Below the pieces are notes generated by a model, which worked only from the letters and a program-made list of their open reading frames with translations, had not been told where the DNA came from and did no database searches. This document shows, piece by piece, positions 6,759-15,020 of a stretch of 62,130 bases of DNA. Each line of letters begins with the position of its first letter. The first letter of the stretch is position 1. The DNA comes from Sphingomonas trueperi (GTDB lineage Bacteria > Pseudomonadota > Alphaproteobacteria > Sphingomonadales > Sphingomonadaceae), in NCBI RefSeq assembly GCF_011927635.1, contig NZ_JAATJB010000017.1:1-62130 (forward strand), in the 5' to 3' direction. Both the position numbers and the translations under genes were made by a program.

Positions 6759-8267
6759 TCAACTCCGCGGCGCCTGACGGCGGTAGCTGAGCGCCTCCGC
6801 GACATGGATGCGCCCCACCCCGTCGGCACCCGCCAGATCCGCAATCGTCCGCGCCACCCGCAGCACCCTTGTATAGCCGCGTGCCGAGAGGCGCATCGCC
6901 TCCGCCGCCTGGGCCAGCAGCTTGCGCCCCGCATCGTCGGGCGTGGCGACCGCCATCAGCGGCTCGCCGTCCGCCTCGGCATTGGTGCGCACGGCCGTAC
7001 CCGCATAGCGCGCCGTCTGGAGCCCCCGCGCCGCCGCCACCCGCGCCGCCACCTCGGCCGATCCCTCGGCGGGGGGCGGCAGGACGAGGTCGGCGGCGGT
7101 GACCGGCTGGACCTCGACATGCAGGTCGATGCGATCGAGCAGTGGCCCCGACACCTTCGCCTGATAATCGGCCGCACAGCGCGGCGCGCGAGCGCAGGCC
7201 AGCGCCGGGTCGCCGAGATGCCCGCAGCGGCAGGGGTTCATCGCCGCGATCAGCTGCACCCGCGCCGGAAAGGTCACATGCGCATTGGCCCGCGCAACGC
7301 TCACCACCCCGGCCTCCAGCGGCTGGCGGAGCGAATCGAGCACCGCGCGCTGAAACTCCGGCAGCTCGTCGAGGAACAGCACGCCGAGATGCGCGAGGCT
7401 CACCTCGCCCGGCTTGACCTTGAGCCCGCCGCCGGTCAGCGCCGCCATCGACGCCGAGTGATGCGGCGCGCGGAAGGGCCGGGTGCGCGTGAGCCGGCCG
7501 CCCTGCAGCGTGCCCGCCACAGAGGCGACCATAGACACTTCCAGCGCCTCGGCGGCCTCGAGCGGCGGCAGGATGCCCGGCAGACACGCCGCCATCAACG
7601 ACTTGCCCGCCCCCGGCGGCCCTACGAACAAGAGATTATGCCCGCCCGCCGCGGCGATCTCGAGCGCGCGCTTGGCGGTCTCCTGCCCTTTCACCTGGGC
7701 GAGGTCCGGCCCCTGCCCCGGCGCATCGACCTCGCCCGGCACCGGGCTGGGCAGCAGCTGGTTGCCCTTGAAGTGGTTGAGCAGGCTGATCAGGTCGGGC
7801 GCGGCGAGCACCTCCACCTGCCCCGCCCAGCTCGCCTCGGGGCCCTGCGCGGCGGGGCAGACCAGCCCCTTCCCCGCCTCGGCCGCGTGCATCGCCGCGA
7901 GCAGCACCCCCGGCGACGGCGCGATCCGCCCGTCGAGCGCCAGTTCGCCGACCACGACATAGCCCGCGATCGTCTCGGCATCGACCGCGCCCATCGCCGC
8001 CAGCAGCGCCAGCGCGATCGGCAGATCGAAATGCGATCCTTCCTTGGGCAGGTCCGCGGGCGAGAGGTTGAGCACGATATGCTTGGGCGGCAGCGCGAGG
8101 CCGATCGCGGCCATCGCCGCGCGCACCCGCTCGCGGCTTTCCGCCACCGCCTTGTCGGGCAGGCCGACGACCACAAACTTGGGCAGCCCGGCGACGAGGT
8201 TGCACTGCACCTCCACCGCGCGGGCTTCCAACCCCAGATAGGCTACCGTCGAGACGCTGGCGACCAA
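6759..8267 (-). CDS. comM: YifB/ComM family Mg-chelatase-like AAA+ ATPase
   Basis: The product has 502 residues from a TTG start at 8267 that is preceded by GGAGGGG (8275-8281 read on the minus strand); ATG in the same frame further up (8309) has no such signal. The N-terminal Lon-like/ChlI fold (VASVSTVAYLGLEARAVEVQ, GLPKFVVVGLPDKAVAESRE) precedes the AAA+ core with Walker A GPPGAGKSLMA and Walker B LFLDELPEF. A CGHLGDPALACARAPRC cysteine cluster follows. By homology to ComM it is a hexameric helicase that helps branch migration in natural transformation. The final residues RVLRVARTIADLAG are typical. It is divergent from rpmH. Confidence 0.93.
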   Translation of the reverse strand: MVASVSTVAYLGLEARAVEVQCNLVAGLPKFVVVGLPDKAVAESRERVRAAMAAIGLALPPKHIVLNLSPADLPKEGSHFDLPIALALLAAMGAVDAETIAGYVVVGELALDGRIAPSPGVLLAAMHAAEAGKGLVCPAAQGPEASWAGQVEVLAAPDLISLLNHFKGNQLLPSPVPGEVDAPGQGPDLAQVKGQETAKRALEIAAAGGHNLLFVGPPGAGKSLMAACLPGILPPLEAAEALEVSMVASVAGTLQGGRLTRTRPFRAPHHSASMAALTGGGLKVKPGEVSLAHLGVLFLDELPEFQRAVLDSLRQPLEAGVVSVARANAHVTFPARVQLIAAMNPCRCGHLGDPALACARAPRCAADYQAKVSGPLLDRIDLHVEVQPVTAADLVLPPPAEGSAEVAARVAAARGLQTARYAGTAVRTNAEADGEPLMAVATPDDAGRKLLAQAAEAMRLSARGYTRVLRVARTIADLAGADGVGRIHVAEALSYRRQAPRS

Positions 8268-8414
8268 GAGAGCCCCCTCCCCGGATTGGGAGCATAGCGG
8301 CTTCTGCACGATACGGAAGCGGTACGATCAACGGGCAGCGTATTGCACAAGCACCACACCCCTCCCATCTTCGGGGCGATGTGCTCCGAACCCGGCCTAT
8401 CTCCGCATCCTGCG

Positions 8415-8443
8415 TTGACTCTGGCGCCACTTGCCCGTAATGG
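8415..8443 (+). promoter_or_regulatory. Predicted sigma-70 promoter of rpmH
   Basis: TTGACT (8415-8420) and TAATGG (8438-8443) are separated by 17 bp. The expected start of transcription near 8450 would give a leader of roughly 55 nt before rpmH. No better-matching pair was seen between the comM-type gene and rpmH. The assignment is by consensus only. Confidence 0.55.
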
Positions 8444-8455
8444 CGCTCGACACGC

Positions 8456-8479
8456 GGCCGCCCCTGTGGCGGCCCTTTT
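8456..8479 (+). terminator. Terminator-like hairpin in the rpmH leader (possible attenuator)
   Basis: GGCCGCC (8456-8462) and GGCGGCC (8468-8474) form a 7-bp all-GC stem with loop CCTGT, followed by C and TTTT. It has the form of an intrinsic terminator but lies between the predicted promoter and the rpmH coding region, so it would either attenuate the operon or sit just inside the transcript's 5' end and stabilise it. The T-run is short. Confidence 0.45.
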
Positions 8480-8505
8480 ACGTTCTAGATACTCGAGGAT
8501 GAGCG

Positions 8506-8640
8506 ATGAAGCGGACCTTTCAGCCGAGCAACCTGGTGCGTGCGCGCCGGCACGGCTTCCGTGCACGGATGGCGACCCCGGGCGGTCGCAATGTGATCCG
8601 CGCCCGCCGCGCCCGCGGCCGCAAGAAGCTGTCGGCGTAA
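8506..8640 (+). CDS. rpmH: 50S ribosomal protein L34
   Basis: The product has 44 residues, MKRTFQPSNLVRARRHGFRA and then MATPGGRNVIRARRARGRKK ending LSA, which is the complete and highly conserved L34. It binds 23S rRNA in the large subunit. GAGG at 8495-8498 lies 7 nt before the start. It heads the classic rpmH-rnpA-yidD-yidC cluster. The gene is too short and basic to be confused with anything else. Confidence 0.98.
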   Translation: MKRTFQPSNLVRARRHGFRARMATPGGRNVIRARRARGRKKLSA

Positions 8641-8654
8641 GCACCGACACGCCC

Positions 8655-9014
8655 TTGCTGAGCCTCGACCGGCTCACGCAGCGCAAGGACTATCTAGCCG
8701 CCAACGGGGGAAAGCGGGCACCGATGCCCGGTTTCGTCCTGCTGGTGCGCGAACGGAACGATGCCGATCCGTCGATGCGGATCGGCATTACCGTATCCAA
8801 GAAAGTTGGCAACGCCGTTATCCGCAATCGGATGAAGCGGCGCTTTCGCATGCTCGCGCGCGAAATCCTGCCAGAAGCGGGAATCGCCGGCGCGGACCAT
8901 GTGCTGATCGGCCGGAACGGCGGAATCGAACGCCCCTATGCCGATCTGAAGGCGGAACTCGCCAAGGCGCTTCGGCGCGTGCGCCCCAAGAGCGAACCCA
9001 AGGTCGAATCATGA
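8655..9014 (+). CDS. rnpA: Ribonuclease P protein component
   Basis: The product has 119 residues if translation starts at TTG 8655 (LLSLDRLTQRKDYLAANGGK). The RNR motif of RNase P proteins is clear: GITVSKKVGNAVIRNRMKRR followed by FRMLAREI. It assists the catalytic RNA in processing tRNA 5' ends. No ATG or GTG occurs between the rpmH stop and the first conserved residues, so a TTG (or CTG 8658) start is inferred. The same frame stays open back through all of rpmH to an ATG at 8499, which would give a far longer protein. Its last codon overlaps the yidD start (ATGA). Confidence 0.93.
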   Translation: MLSLDRLTQRKDYLAANGGKRAPMPGFVLLVRERNDADPSMRIGITVSKKVGNAVIRNRMKRRFRMLAREILPEAGIAGADHVLIGRNGGIERPYADLKAELAKALRRVRPKSEPKVES

Positions 9015-9223
9015 TCGCGCGCCTGCTGATGCTGCTCGCGCGCGCCTGGCAACTGGGCCCGTCGCTGATTCTGCCGCCCACCTGCCGCTACCAGCCTTCC
9101 TGTTCGGCCTATGCAATCGAGGCGCTTCGCCGCTATGGGGCGGTGAAAGGCGGCTGGCTTGCGCTCCGGCGCATCGCGCGCTGCCATCCATGGGGCGGGC
9201 ACGGCCCAGATCCCGTTCCTTGA
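9011..9223 (+). CDS. yidD: Membrane protein insertion efficiency factor YidD
   Basis: The product has 70 residues. TCRYQPSCSAYAIEALRRYG and RRIARCHPWGGHGPDPVP are the hallmark Cys-containing motifs of YidD, a small amphipathic inner-face membrane protein that helps YidC-dependent insertion. It overlaps rnpA by four bases (ATGA) and is followed 22 bp later by yidC, as in most bacteria. Confidence 0.97.
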   Translation: MIARLLMLLARAWQLGPSLILPPTCRYQPSCSAYAIEALRRYGAVKGGWLALRRIARCHPWGGHGPDPVP

Positions 9224-9245
9224 GTTTTCCTTCCGGGGATTATCG

Positions 9246-10964
9246 GTGAAAGAAGAACAGAAGAACTTCATCCTCTTCGCGGCGTTCGCGGCGCTCGTGC
9301 TGCTCGGCTGGCCGATGATCAGCCACTGGTTTTTCCCGCAGCAGCCGGCCGCCCCCGCGAAGATGATCGACGGCAAGCTGCAGCCGGTGCCCAATTCGGG
9401 CGTCGATCCGGCGACCAACGCGCTCAAGACGATTCGCAGCCGCGACGCGGTGCTGGCCGATAGCCCGCGTGTGGCGATCGACACGCCCGCGCTGAAGGGC
9501 TCGATCAACCTCAAGGGCCTGCGCATCGACGATCTCGTATTGCGCGAGTACGGCCAGACCGTCGCCAAGAACGCGCCGCCGATCCGCCTGCTCTCGCCGA
9601 GCGGGGCCGAGGGCAGCTATTTCGCGCAGTTCGGCTGGCAGGGCGCAGGCGCGCCCGACGGCAACACCGTGTGGAAGGCCGATGGCGAGACGCTGACGCC
9701 CGCCTCGCCGGTCAAGCTCACCGCCACCAACAGCACCGGCCAGACCTTCACGGTCGAGCTCGGCGTCGATTCGAACTATATGTTCACCGTCCGCCAGACC
9801 GTCGCCAATCGCGGCGGCGCGCCGGTGGCCGTCATCCCCTATACGCTGATCTCGCGCGGCCAGCGCTCGACCGATACCAGCCAGTGGGCCGCGCATGTCG
9901 GCCCGGTCGCCGCGACCAACGATGCGGCGCACTATATCGACTGGAAGGACATCGAGAGCACGCCCCAGCAGTTCACCACCACCGGCGGCTGGGTCGGCTT
10001 CAGCGACCATTACTGGCTGACCGCGGCGATCCCCGACCAGCGCGGCGGGGTGACCATCCAGCAGCGCGGCACGGCGGCGCAGCAGTATCAGGCCGATGTC
10101 GCGCTCGCCCAGCCGATCGCGATCCGCCCGGGCAAGGAAGCGACCTATACCAGCCACTTCTTCGCCGGTGCCAAGGAAGTGAAGCTGCTCGACGCGTACC
10201 AGAAGCAGTATGACATCGCGAAGTTCGAGCGCGCGATCGACTGGGGCTGGTTCGAGATCATCGAGCGCCCGATCTTCACCTACCTCAGCTGGCTGTTCAA
10301 GCTGGTCGGCAATTTCGGCGTGGCGATCATCCTGCTGACGATCACCATCCGCGGCCTGCTCTTCCCGATCGCGCAGAAGCAGTTCGCCTCGATGGCGAAG
10401 ATGCGTCAGGTGCAGCCCAAGATGAAGGCGATCCAGGAGCGCTACAAGGACGACAAGCAGCGCCAGCAGCAGGAGATCATGCAGCTGTACAAGGCGGAGA
10501 AGGTCAATCCCCTCGCCGGCTGCGCGCCGATGCTGCTGCAGATCCCGATCATGTTCGCGCTGTACAAGGTGCTGCTGCTGACGATCGAAATGCGCCACCA
10601 GCCCTTCGTGCTGTGGATCAAGGATCTGTCCGCGCCCGATCCGGCGACGATCCTCAACCTGTTCGGCTATCTGCACTTCACCCTGCCCAGCTTCCTCGCC
10701 ATCGGCGTGGTGCCGGTGCTGCTCGGCGTGTCGATGTTCTTCCAGATGCGGATGAACCCGGCGCCGATGGACGAGATGCAGAAGCAGATGTTCGCGATCA
10801 TGCCGTGGATGCTGATGTTCCTGATGGCGCCCTTCGCCGTCGGCCTGCAGCTCTACTGGATCACCTCGAACGTGCTGACCGTGCTCCAGCAGCAGTGGCT
10901 CTATGCGCGCCACCCGGAAATGAAGGTGCCCGTCGAGAAGCCGAGCACGGCCAAGGCCAAGTGA
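9246..10964 (+). CDS. yidC: Membrane protein insertase YidC
   Basis: The product has 572 residues from GTG 9246 with GGGGA about 6 nt upstream; an ATG at 9159 in the same frame lies inside yidD and is less likely. The N-terminal membrane anchor (NFILFAAFAALVLLGWPMIS) is followed by a large periplasmic beta-domain (about residues 40-340) and the conserved insertase core: ITIRGLLFPIAQKQFASMAK, a Lys/Gln-rich cytoplasmic loop, CAPMLLQIPIMFALYKVL, and late helices ending with LQLYWITSNVLTVLQQ. The positively charged hydrophilic groove Arg (TIRG) is present. It inserts and folds inner-membrane proteins alone or with SecYEG. Confidence 0.98.
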   Translation: MKEEQKNFILFAAFAALVLLGWPMISHWFFPQQPAAPAKMIDGKLQPVPNSGVDPATNALKTIRSRDAVLADSPRVAIDTPALKGSINLKGLRIDDLVLREYGQTVAKNAPPIRLLSPSGAEGSYFAQFGWQGAGAPDGNTVWKADGETLTPASPVKLTATNSTGQTFTVELGVDSNYMFTVRQTVANRGGAPVAVIPYTLISRGQRSTDTSQWAAHVGPVAATNDAAHYIDWKDIESTPQQFTTTGGWVGFSDHYWLTAAIPDQRGGVTIQQRGTAAQQYQADVALAQPIAIRPGKEATYTSHFFAGAKEVKLLDAYQKQYDIAKFERAIDWGWFEIIERPIFTYLSWLFKLVGNFGVAIILLTITIRGLLFPIAQKQFASMAKMRQVQPKMKAIQERYKDDKQRQQQEIMQLYKAEKVNPLAGCAPMLLQIPIMFALYKVLLLTIEMRHQPFVLWIKDLSAPDPATILNLFGYLHFTLPSFLAIGVVPVLLGVSMFFQMRMNPAPMDEMQKQMFAIMPWMLMFLMAPFAVGLQLYWITSNVLTVLQQQWLYARHPEMKVPVEKPSTAKAK

Positions 10965-10985
10965 CGACGGCGCACCCTTCCAACT

Positions 10986-11147
10986 CCTCCCCGGCACGGG
11001 GAGGGGGACCGCTCGCCGAAGGCGAGTGGTGGAGGGGCCGCGCCGCAAGGCGCGGAATGGCGCGGCACACCGGGAGCACCGCCGCCGACGCGGCGGCCCC
11101 TCCACCATTCGCTGGCGCGAATGGTCCCCCTCCCCGTTCCGGGGAGG
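10986..11147. repeat. Inverted-repeat element between yidC and engB
   Basis: Two arms of about 55 bp (10986-11042 and 11093-11147) are imperfect inverse copies: each holds a CTCCCCGG-A-CGGGGAGGGGGACC block at its outer end and GTGGTGGAGGGGCCGC or its near match at its inner end. Each outer block is itself a hairpin. About 50 bp of unrelated sequence lies between. The organisation is that of a non-coding REP/MITE-like unit. It fills almost the whole 212-bp gap and could fold strongly in the yidC-engB transcript. Confidence 0.8.
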
Positions 11148-11176
11148 AATTTCCCGCAGCAAGGCGTGTGAATTAA

Positions 11177-11812
11177 ATGTCCTTCGACCCCGACCAGATC
11201 GAAGCCGCGCGCAAGCTGTTCGCCGGCCCCATCGCCTTCCTCAAGTCCGCGCCCGCGCTGGAGCATCTGCCCGCGCCGACGGTGCCGGAGGTGGCCTTCG
11301 CGGGCCGTTCGAACGTCGGCAAGTCGTCGCTGATCAACGCGCTGACCAACCGCAACAGCCTCGCCCGCACCTCGGTGACGCCCGGCCGCACGCAGGAACT
11401 CAACTTCTTCGACGTCGGCGAGCCGCTGCGCTTCCGCTTGGTCGACATGCCCGGCTATGGCTTCGCCAAGGCGCCCAAGGACATGGTCCGCAAGTGGCGC
11501 TACCTGGTGAACGACTATCTGCGCGGCCGGCAGGAGCTGAAGCGCGCGCTGGTGCTGATCGATTCGCGCCACGGCATCAAGGATGTCGATCGCGAGATCC
11601 TCGGGATGCTCGACGATGCCGCCGTCAGCTACCGCATCGTCCTCACCAAGACCGACAAGATCAAGGCGAGCGAGCTGGCCGAGGTCACCGCGCGCACGGT
11701 GGACGAGGCGCGCAAGCGCGCCGCCGCCCACCCGGAGATCCTCGCGACGTCGAGCGACAAGGGCATGGGCCTGCCCGAACTGCGCGCCGCGGTGCTCGAA
11801 GCGATCGGCTGA
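11177..11812 (+). CDS. engB: Ribosome biogenesis GTP-binding protein EngB/YsxC
   Basis: The product has 211 residues. G-protein motifs are in order: G1 AFAGRSNVGKSSLINAL, G2 region RTSVTPGRTQELNFF, G3 DMPGYGFAKAP, G4 LTKTDKIKA and G5 ATSSDKG. This TRAFAC-class GTPase is needed for late 50S subunit assembly. The start follows the inverted-repeat element directly, and no strong ribosome site is seen upstream (the leader ends in AATTAA), so the element may have displaced the original leader. A gamma-glutamylcyclotransferase-like gene follows after 9 bp. Confidence 0.97.
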   Translation: MSFDPDQIEAARKLFAGPIAFLKSAPALEHLPAPTVPEVAFAGRSNVGKSSLINALTNRNSLARTSVTPGRTQELNFFDVGEPLRFRLVDMPGYGFAKAPKDMVRKWRYLVNDYLRGRQELKRALVLIDSRHGIKDVDREILGMLDDAAVSYRIVLTKTDKIKASELAEVTARTVDEARKRAAAHPEILATSSDKGMGLPELRAAVLEAIG

Positions 11813-11821
11813 GCCCGGGGC

Positions 11822-12154
11822 ATGGAGCCGCTCTTCTCCTACGGCACGCTCCAGCTCGAGCAGGTACAGCGCCGCCAGTTCGGCCGGCTGCTCGACGGCA
11901 CCGACGACGTGCTCCACGGCTATGTGATCACCGAGATCCAGATCCGCGACCCCGCCGTGCTCGACGCCAGCGGCATCGAGACGCATCTCGCGCTGGTCCC
12001 CGGCGACGGCCCGCCGATTGCGGGCAAGGTCTTCCAGCTCACCCCGAAGGAGCTGGAAGCCGCCGACGTCTACGAAAGCGAGAATTATGTCCGGGTGCGG
12101 GTGCCCCTCGCCTCGGGCACCCACGCCTGGGTGTATGTAAAGGCCGAGGCCTAG
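11822..12154 (+). CDS. Gamma-glutamylcyclotransferase-like (AIG2/GGACT) family protein
   Basis: The product has 110 residues. PLFSYGTLQLEQVQRRQFGR is the YGTL substrate-loop opening of the AIG2-like fold, and KVFQLTPKELEAADVYE with ENYVRVRVPL matches the usual C-terminal half, including the catalytic Glu candidate in YESENYVRV. Members act on gamma-glutamylamines or related cyclising substrates, but most bacterial ones are uncharacterised. It is nine bases behind engB and likely cotranscribed. It converges with an S9 peptidase gene, the two overlapping by four bases. Confidence 0.85.
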   Translation: MEPLFSYGTLQLEQVQRRQFGRLLDGTDDVLHGYVITEIQIRDPAVLDASGIETHLALVPGDGPPIAGKVFQLTPKELEAADVYESENYVRVRVPLASGTHAWVYVKAEA

Positions 12155-14103
12155 GCAGGGTTGTACTTGGCGAGGAAGGCTTCCATCGCCTTGAGGAAGG
12201 TCAGCCGATCGTCGGCGCGGCTGAAGAAATGGTCGGCCTCGCGCTGTTCGAGGAACTCATAGCTCTTGCCTGCCGACTTGAGCGCGTCGGCCATCACCTT
12301 GCTCTGGTTGAACGGCACGCGCCGATCCTTCTTGCCGTGCACCAGCAACACGGGAATCGAGAAATCCTGCGCGTGGAAGTACGGCGAGACCGCGCGGAAA
12401 TCCTGCGCCTTGGACTTGATATAATCCTTCACCGCGCCGCCGCCGAGGAACTGCGAGTCATAGCTGACCATCCGCTGGAGGTCGGACACGCCGGCATAGG
12501 GCACGGCGCAGCGGAACAGCCCGCCGTCGCGCTGCGCCGCCCGGAGCGCCGCATAGCCGCCATAGGAGGCGCCGACCACGCACACCCGCTTGGGATCGGC
12601 GATGCCGCGCTCGGCGAGCGCCTTCACCGCATCGTTGAGGTCGTCCTGCATCGCCAGGCCCCATTGGCCGTCGCCCTTGCGGAGGAACGCGGTGCCGAGT
12701 CCGGACGAGCCGCGGTAATTGGGCTGGATCACCGCATAGCCGCGATCGGCAAGGAACTGGGCGATGAAGTCCCAGCTCTCCTCGTCCCGCGCCTGCGGGC
12801 CGCCATGCGGCATCAGGATCAGCGGCAGGTTCTTGCCCGTGCTGCCGCGCGGCAGGGTGAGCACGGCGGGGATTTCGAGGCCGTCGCGCGCCTTGTACTG
12901 GATTGTCGTCACCGGGTGGAGACGGCGCAGCCCCAGCGTCTGGTTGTTCATCGACAGCGCCGTCATCCCGTCGTCGGCGGCGGTGTAGATGAAATAGGCG
13001 CCCGGCGCGCTCGCGTCGCCGACATGGGCGATCACCACCGAGCGATCGGCGCTGTAGCTGGTGATCTGCACGCGCGCGCCCTTCACCCGCTCGCTGAGCT
13101 TGCGCTGCAGCGCCGCCATGCCGGGATCGAACCATTCGGTGCGGGCCGCCTTCTCGGTCACTCCCACCCCCAGCAGCGTGGAGGTGCGCGGGTCGATCAC
13201 CGGGCCGTCGATGTCGTAGCCGGCGACGCCGAACACCTTCTTGCCCCGTTGCATCGTCGTCAGGTCATATTCCCAGAGCGTCGAAAAGCCCGCGTCGTCG
13301 TCCTGCACCACCAGTGCCTTGCCGGGGTCCGACAGGAACAGCTTGGGCATCAGCAGGTCGTCGTTGATGCCCTTGGCGCGATCGATCACCCGGAAGCTGT
13401 CGCGCGCGCTGGGGCGATAGAGCAGCCGGCGCTGGCGCCCGTCCATCGACACGCCGACGCCCATGCGGACCGTGCCGCTGCCATCGGCATACCAGTCCAT
13501 CACCCCTTCGCGGCCTTCCATCACCGGGCGGTGGCGGCCGGTGGTGACGTCGACCTCGTCCACCTTCGGCCAGAAGCCGGGTTCGTTGGTGTAGATCGAG
13601 GTCTGGGCGGACAGCAGCACCCTAGTCGAGCCGTCATGCGGCATCCACAGCACGTCGTCACCATTCTGGGCGGTGTCGCGGGTGTTGAGCGATACCAGCT
13701 TGGCCGTAGCGGCCTCGACGCTGATCGCGCGGGTGATCGGCCATTTGTCGCCTTCGACGTCCACTTCGCGGCGGACGCCGATCACCAGCCAGGCATCGTT
13801 CACCCAGCGCCACCAGTTGATGTCGATGTCGCCGGCGCCGATGACCTTGCGGTTGCCGCCGTCGAGATCCATCACCGCGAAATATTGCGCGCCGTTGATC
13901 GCGAGCTTGGCCGCGATGTGCTTGCCGTCGGGCGACAGCTCCGGGCGCTGCACCGCCGGCAGTTCGGCGAACACCGCGACATCGAGCCGCGCCGGCGCCG
14001 CGGCCTTGCCCGCATCGGCCGTCGCCTGTTGCTGCGCGCCCGCCGGAATCGCCAGCCCGCACAGCATCGCCGCCGCCGCCAGCAGCCGCCCCTTCTTCTG
14101 CAT
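12151..14103 (-). CDS. S9-family peptidase (prolyl oligopeptidase/acylaminoacyl type), exported
   Basis: The product has 650 residues from ATG 14103. The N-terminus KKGRLLAAAAMLCGLAIPAG with AQQ after it is a signal peptide, so the enzyme is probably periplasmic. A beta-propeller-like region occupies about residues 40-380. The alpha/beta-hydrolase domain has HGGPQARDEESW (oxyanion region), nucleophile Ser513 in GASYGGYAAL, Asp593 in GKKDRRVPF and His625 in READHFF. Such enzymes cleave short peptides. A 26-codon upstream extension has no signal-peptide logic and was not used. It is divergent from a GST gene. Confidence 0.92.
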   Translation of the reverse strand: MQKKGRLLAAAAMLCGLAIPAGAQQQATADAGKAAAPARLDVAVFAELPAVQRPELSPDGKHIAAKLAINGAQYFAVMDLDGGNRKVIGAGDIDINWWRWVNDAWLVIGVRREVDVEGDKWPITRAISVEAATAKLVSLNTRDTAQNGDDVLWMPHDGSTRVLLSAQTSIYTNEPGFWPKVDEVDVTTGRHRPVMEGREGVMDWYADGSGTVRMGVGVSMDGRQRRLLYRPSARDSFRVIDRAKGINDDLLMPKLFLSDPGKALVVQDDDAGFSTLWEYDLTTMQRGKKVFGVAGYDIDGPVIDPRTSTLLGVGVTEKAARTEWFDPGMAALQRKLSERVKGARVQITSYSADRSVVIAHVGDASAPGAYFIYTAADDGMTALSMNNQTLGLRRLHPVTTIQYKARDGLEIPAVLTLPRGSTGKNLPLILMPHGGPQARDEESWDFIAQFLADRGYAVIQPNYRGSSGLGTAFLRKGDGQWGLAMQDDLNDAVKALAERGIADPKRVCVVGASYGGYAALRAAQRDGGLFRCAVPYAGVSDLQRMVSYDSQFLGGGAVKDYIKSKAQDFRAVSPYFHAQDFSIPVLLVHGKKDRRVPFNQSKVMADALKSAGKSYEFLEQREADHFFSRADDRLTFLKAMEAFLAKYNPA

Positions 14104-14225
14104 TCTTGCCCCCGGATAGCATCGATTCGCGGCCCCCGTCGCGATAGCAGGCAAGCTGCGACCGATTTCCATAACGCGCAATGGCGATGGTTGCTGTCCT
14201 CCCCGCCCAAGGCTATCCCGGGGGC

Positions 14226-14888
14226 ATGAAGCTCATCATCGGCAACAAGGCCTATTCCTCCTGGTCCCTCCGCGGCTGGCTCGCCTGCAAGCTCTCCGGG
14301 CTCCCGTTCGAGGAGACGGTCGTGCCGATGTACGACCAGGATTGGGACAAGCGCCGCCAGGGCGCGGAGTTCGCCCCCTCCTCGGGCAAGGTGCCGATCC
14401 TGTGGGACGACGACGCGGTGGTGTGGGACAGCCTGGCGATCGTCGAATATCTCAACGACAAGACCGGCAACACCCTGTTCTGGCCGGAAGACCCCGCGGC
14501 GCGGGCGATGGCGCGGTCGATGGCGGCGGAGATGCACTCGAGCTTCACCGCGCTGCGCAGCAAGCACAGCATGAACGTGCGCCAGGTCTATCCGGCCGCG
14601 CCGGTCGATGCGGACGTGGCAGCCGATCTCGCGCGGATCATGGAGCTCTGGGCCCAGGCCCGCGCCCGCTATGGCAGCGAGGAGCCGTTCCTGTTCGGCA
14701 AATTCGGCGCGGCCGACATCATGTTCGCACCGGTGGTGACGCGGATCGTCACCTATTCGCTGCCCGTCCCCCGCTTTGCGCAGAGCTACATGCTCGCCGT
14801 GCTCCAGCATCCCTTTATGCAGGACTGGATCGCCGGGGCGCAGGAAGAGGAATGGGTTATCGAGAAGTACGAACTGCCGGTGGTGTGA
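14226..14888 (+). CDS. Glutathione S-transferase family protein
   Basis: The product has 220 residues. The thioredoxin-like N-terminal domain begins MKLIIGNKAYSSWSLRGWLA with the Ser-x-x-x-Arg region expected at the glutathione site, SGKVPILWDDD holds the cis-Pro, and VWDSLAIVEYLND is the gamma-glutamyl-binding Asp-Ser pair. The helical C-terminal domain spans about residues 90-215. A GGGGG run lies 2-6 nt upstream of the ATG at 14226. The natural substrate is unknown. Confidence 0.92.
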   Translation: MKLIIGNKAYSSWSLRGWLACKLSGLPFEETVVPMYDQDWDKRRQGAEFAPSSGKVPILWDDDAVVWDSLAIVEYLNDKTGNTLFWPEDPAARAMARSMAAEMHSSFTALRSKHSMNVRQVYPAAPVDADVAADLARIMELWAQARARYGSEEPFLFGKFGAADIMFAPVVTRIVTYSLPVPRFAQSYMLAVLQHPFMQDWIAGAQEEEWVIEKYELPVV

Positions 14889-14897
14889 AACCGTACC

Positions 14898-15010
14898 TAA
14901 GCCCCCCCCCTTTAGGGGAGGGGTTGGGGTGGGGCTGTGTCTCGATAGAGACCAACAGACGTTCTGGAATCCCTCCACCCCCAACCCCTCCTCCAAGGAG
15001 GAGGGGCTTA
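14898..15010. repeat. Inverted-repeat element between the GST and cupin genes
   Basis: TAAGCCCC-rich left arm (14898-14934) and right arm (14972-15010, ending GAGGGGCTTA) are inverse copies sharing AGGGGAGGGGTTGGGGTGG with few mismatches, separated by 37 bp. It fills the gap between two convergent genes and may serve as a bidirectional stop for transcription. It belongs to the same general class of C/G-tract inverted repeats as the other elements in the window, but its sequence is different. Confidence 0.75.
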
Positions 15011-15020
15011 AGATCTGGAC

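Noticed and set aside
11026..14229. 1067-codon plus-strand frame across engB and antisense to the S9 peptidase
   Set aside because: It has no domain likeness and covers engB out of frame and the peptidase on the opposite strand; both real genes have full motif sets.
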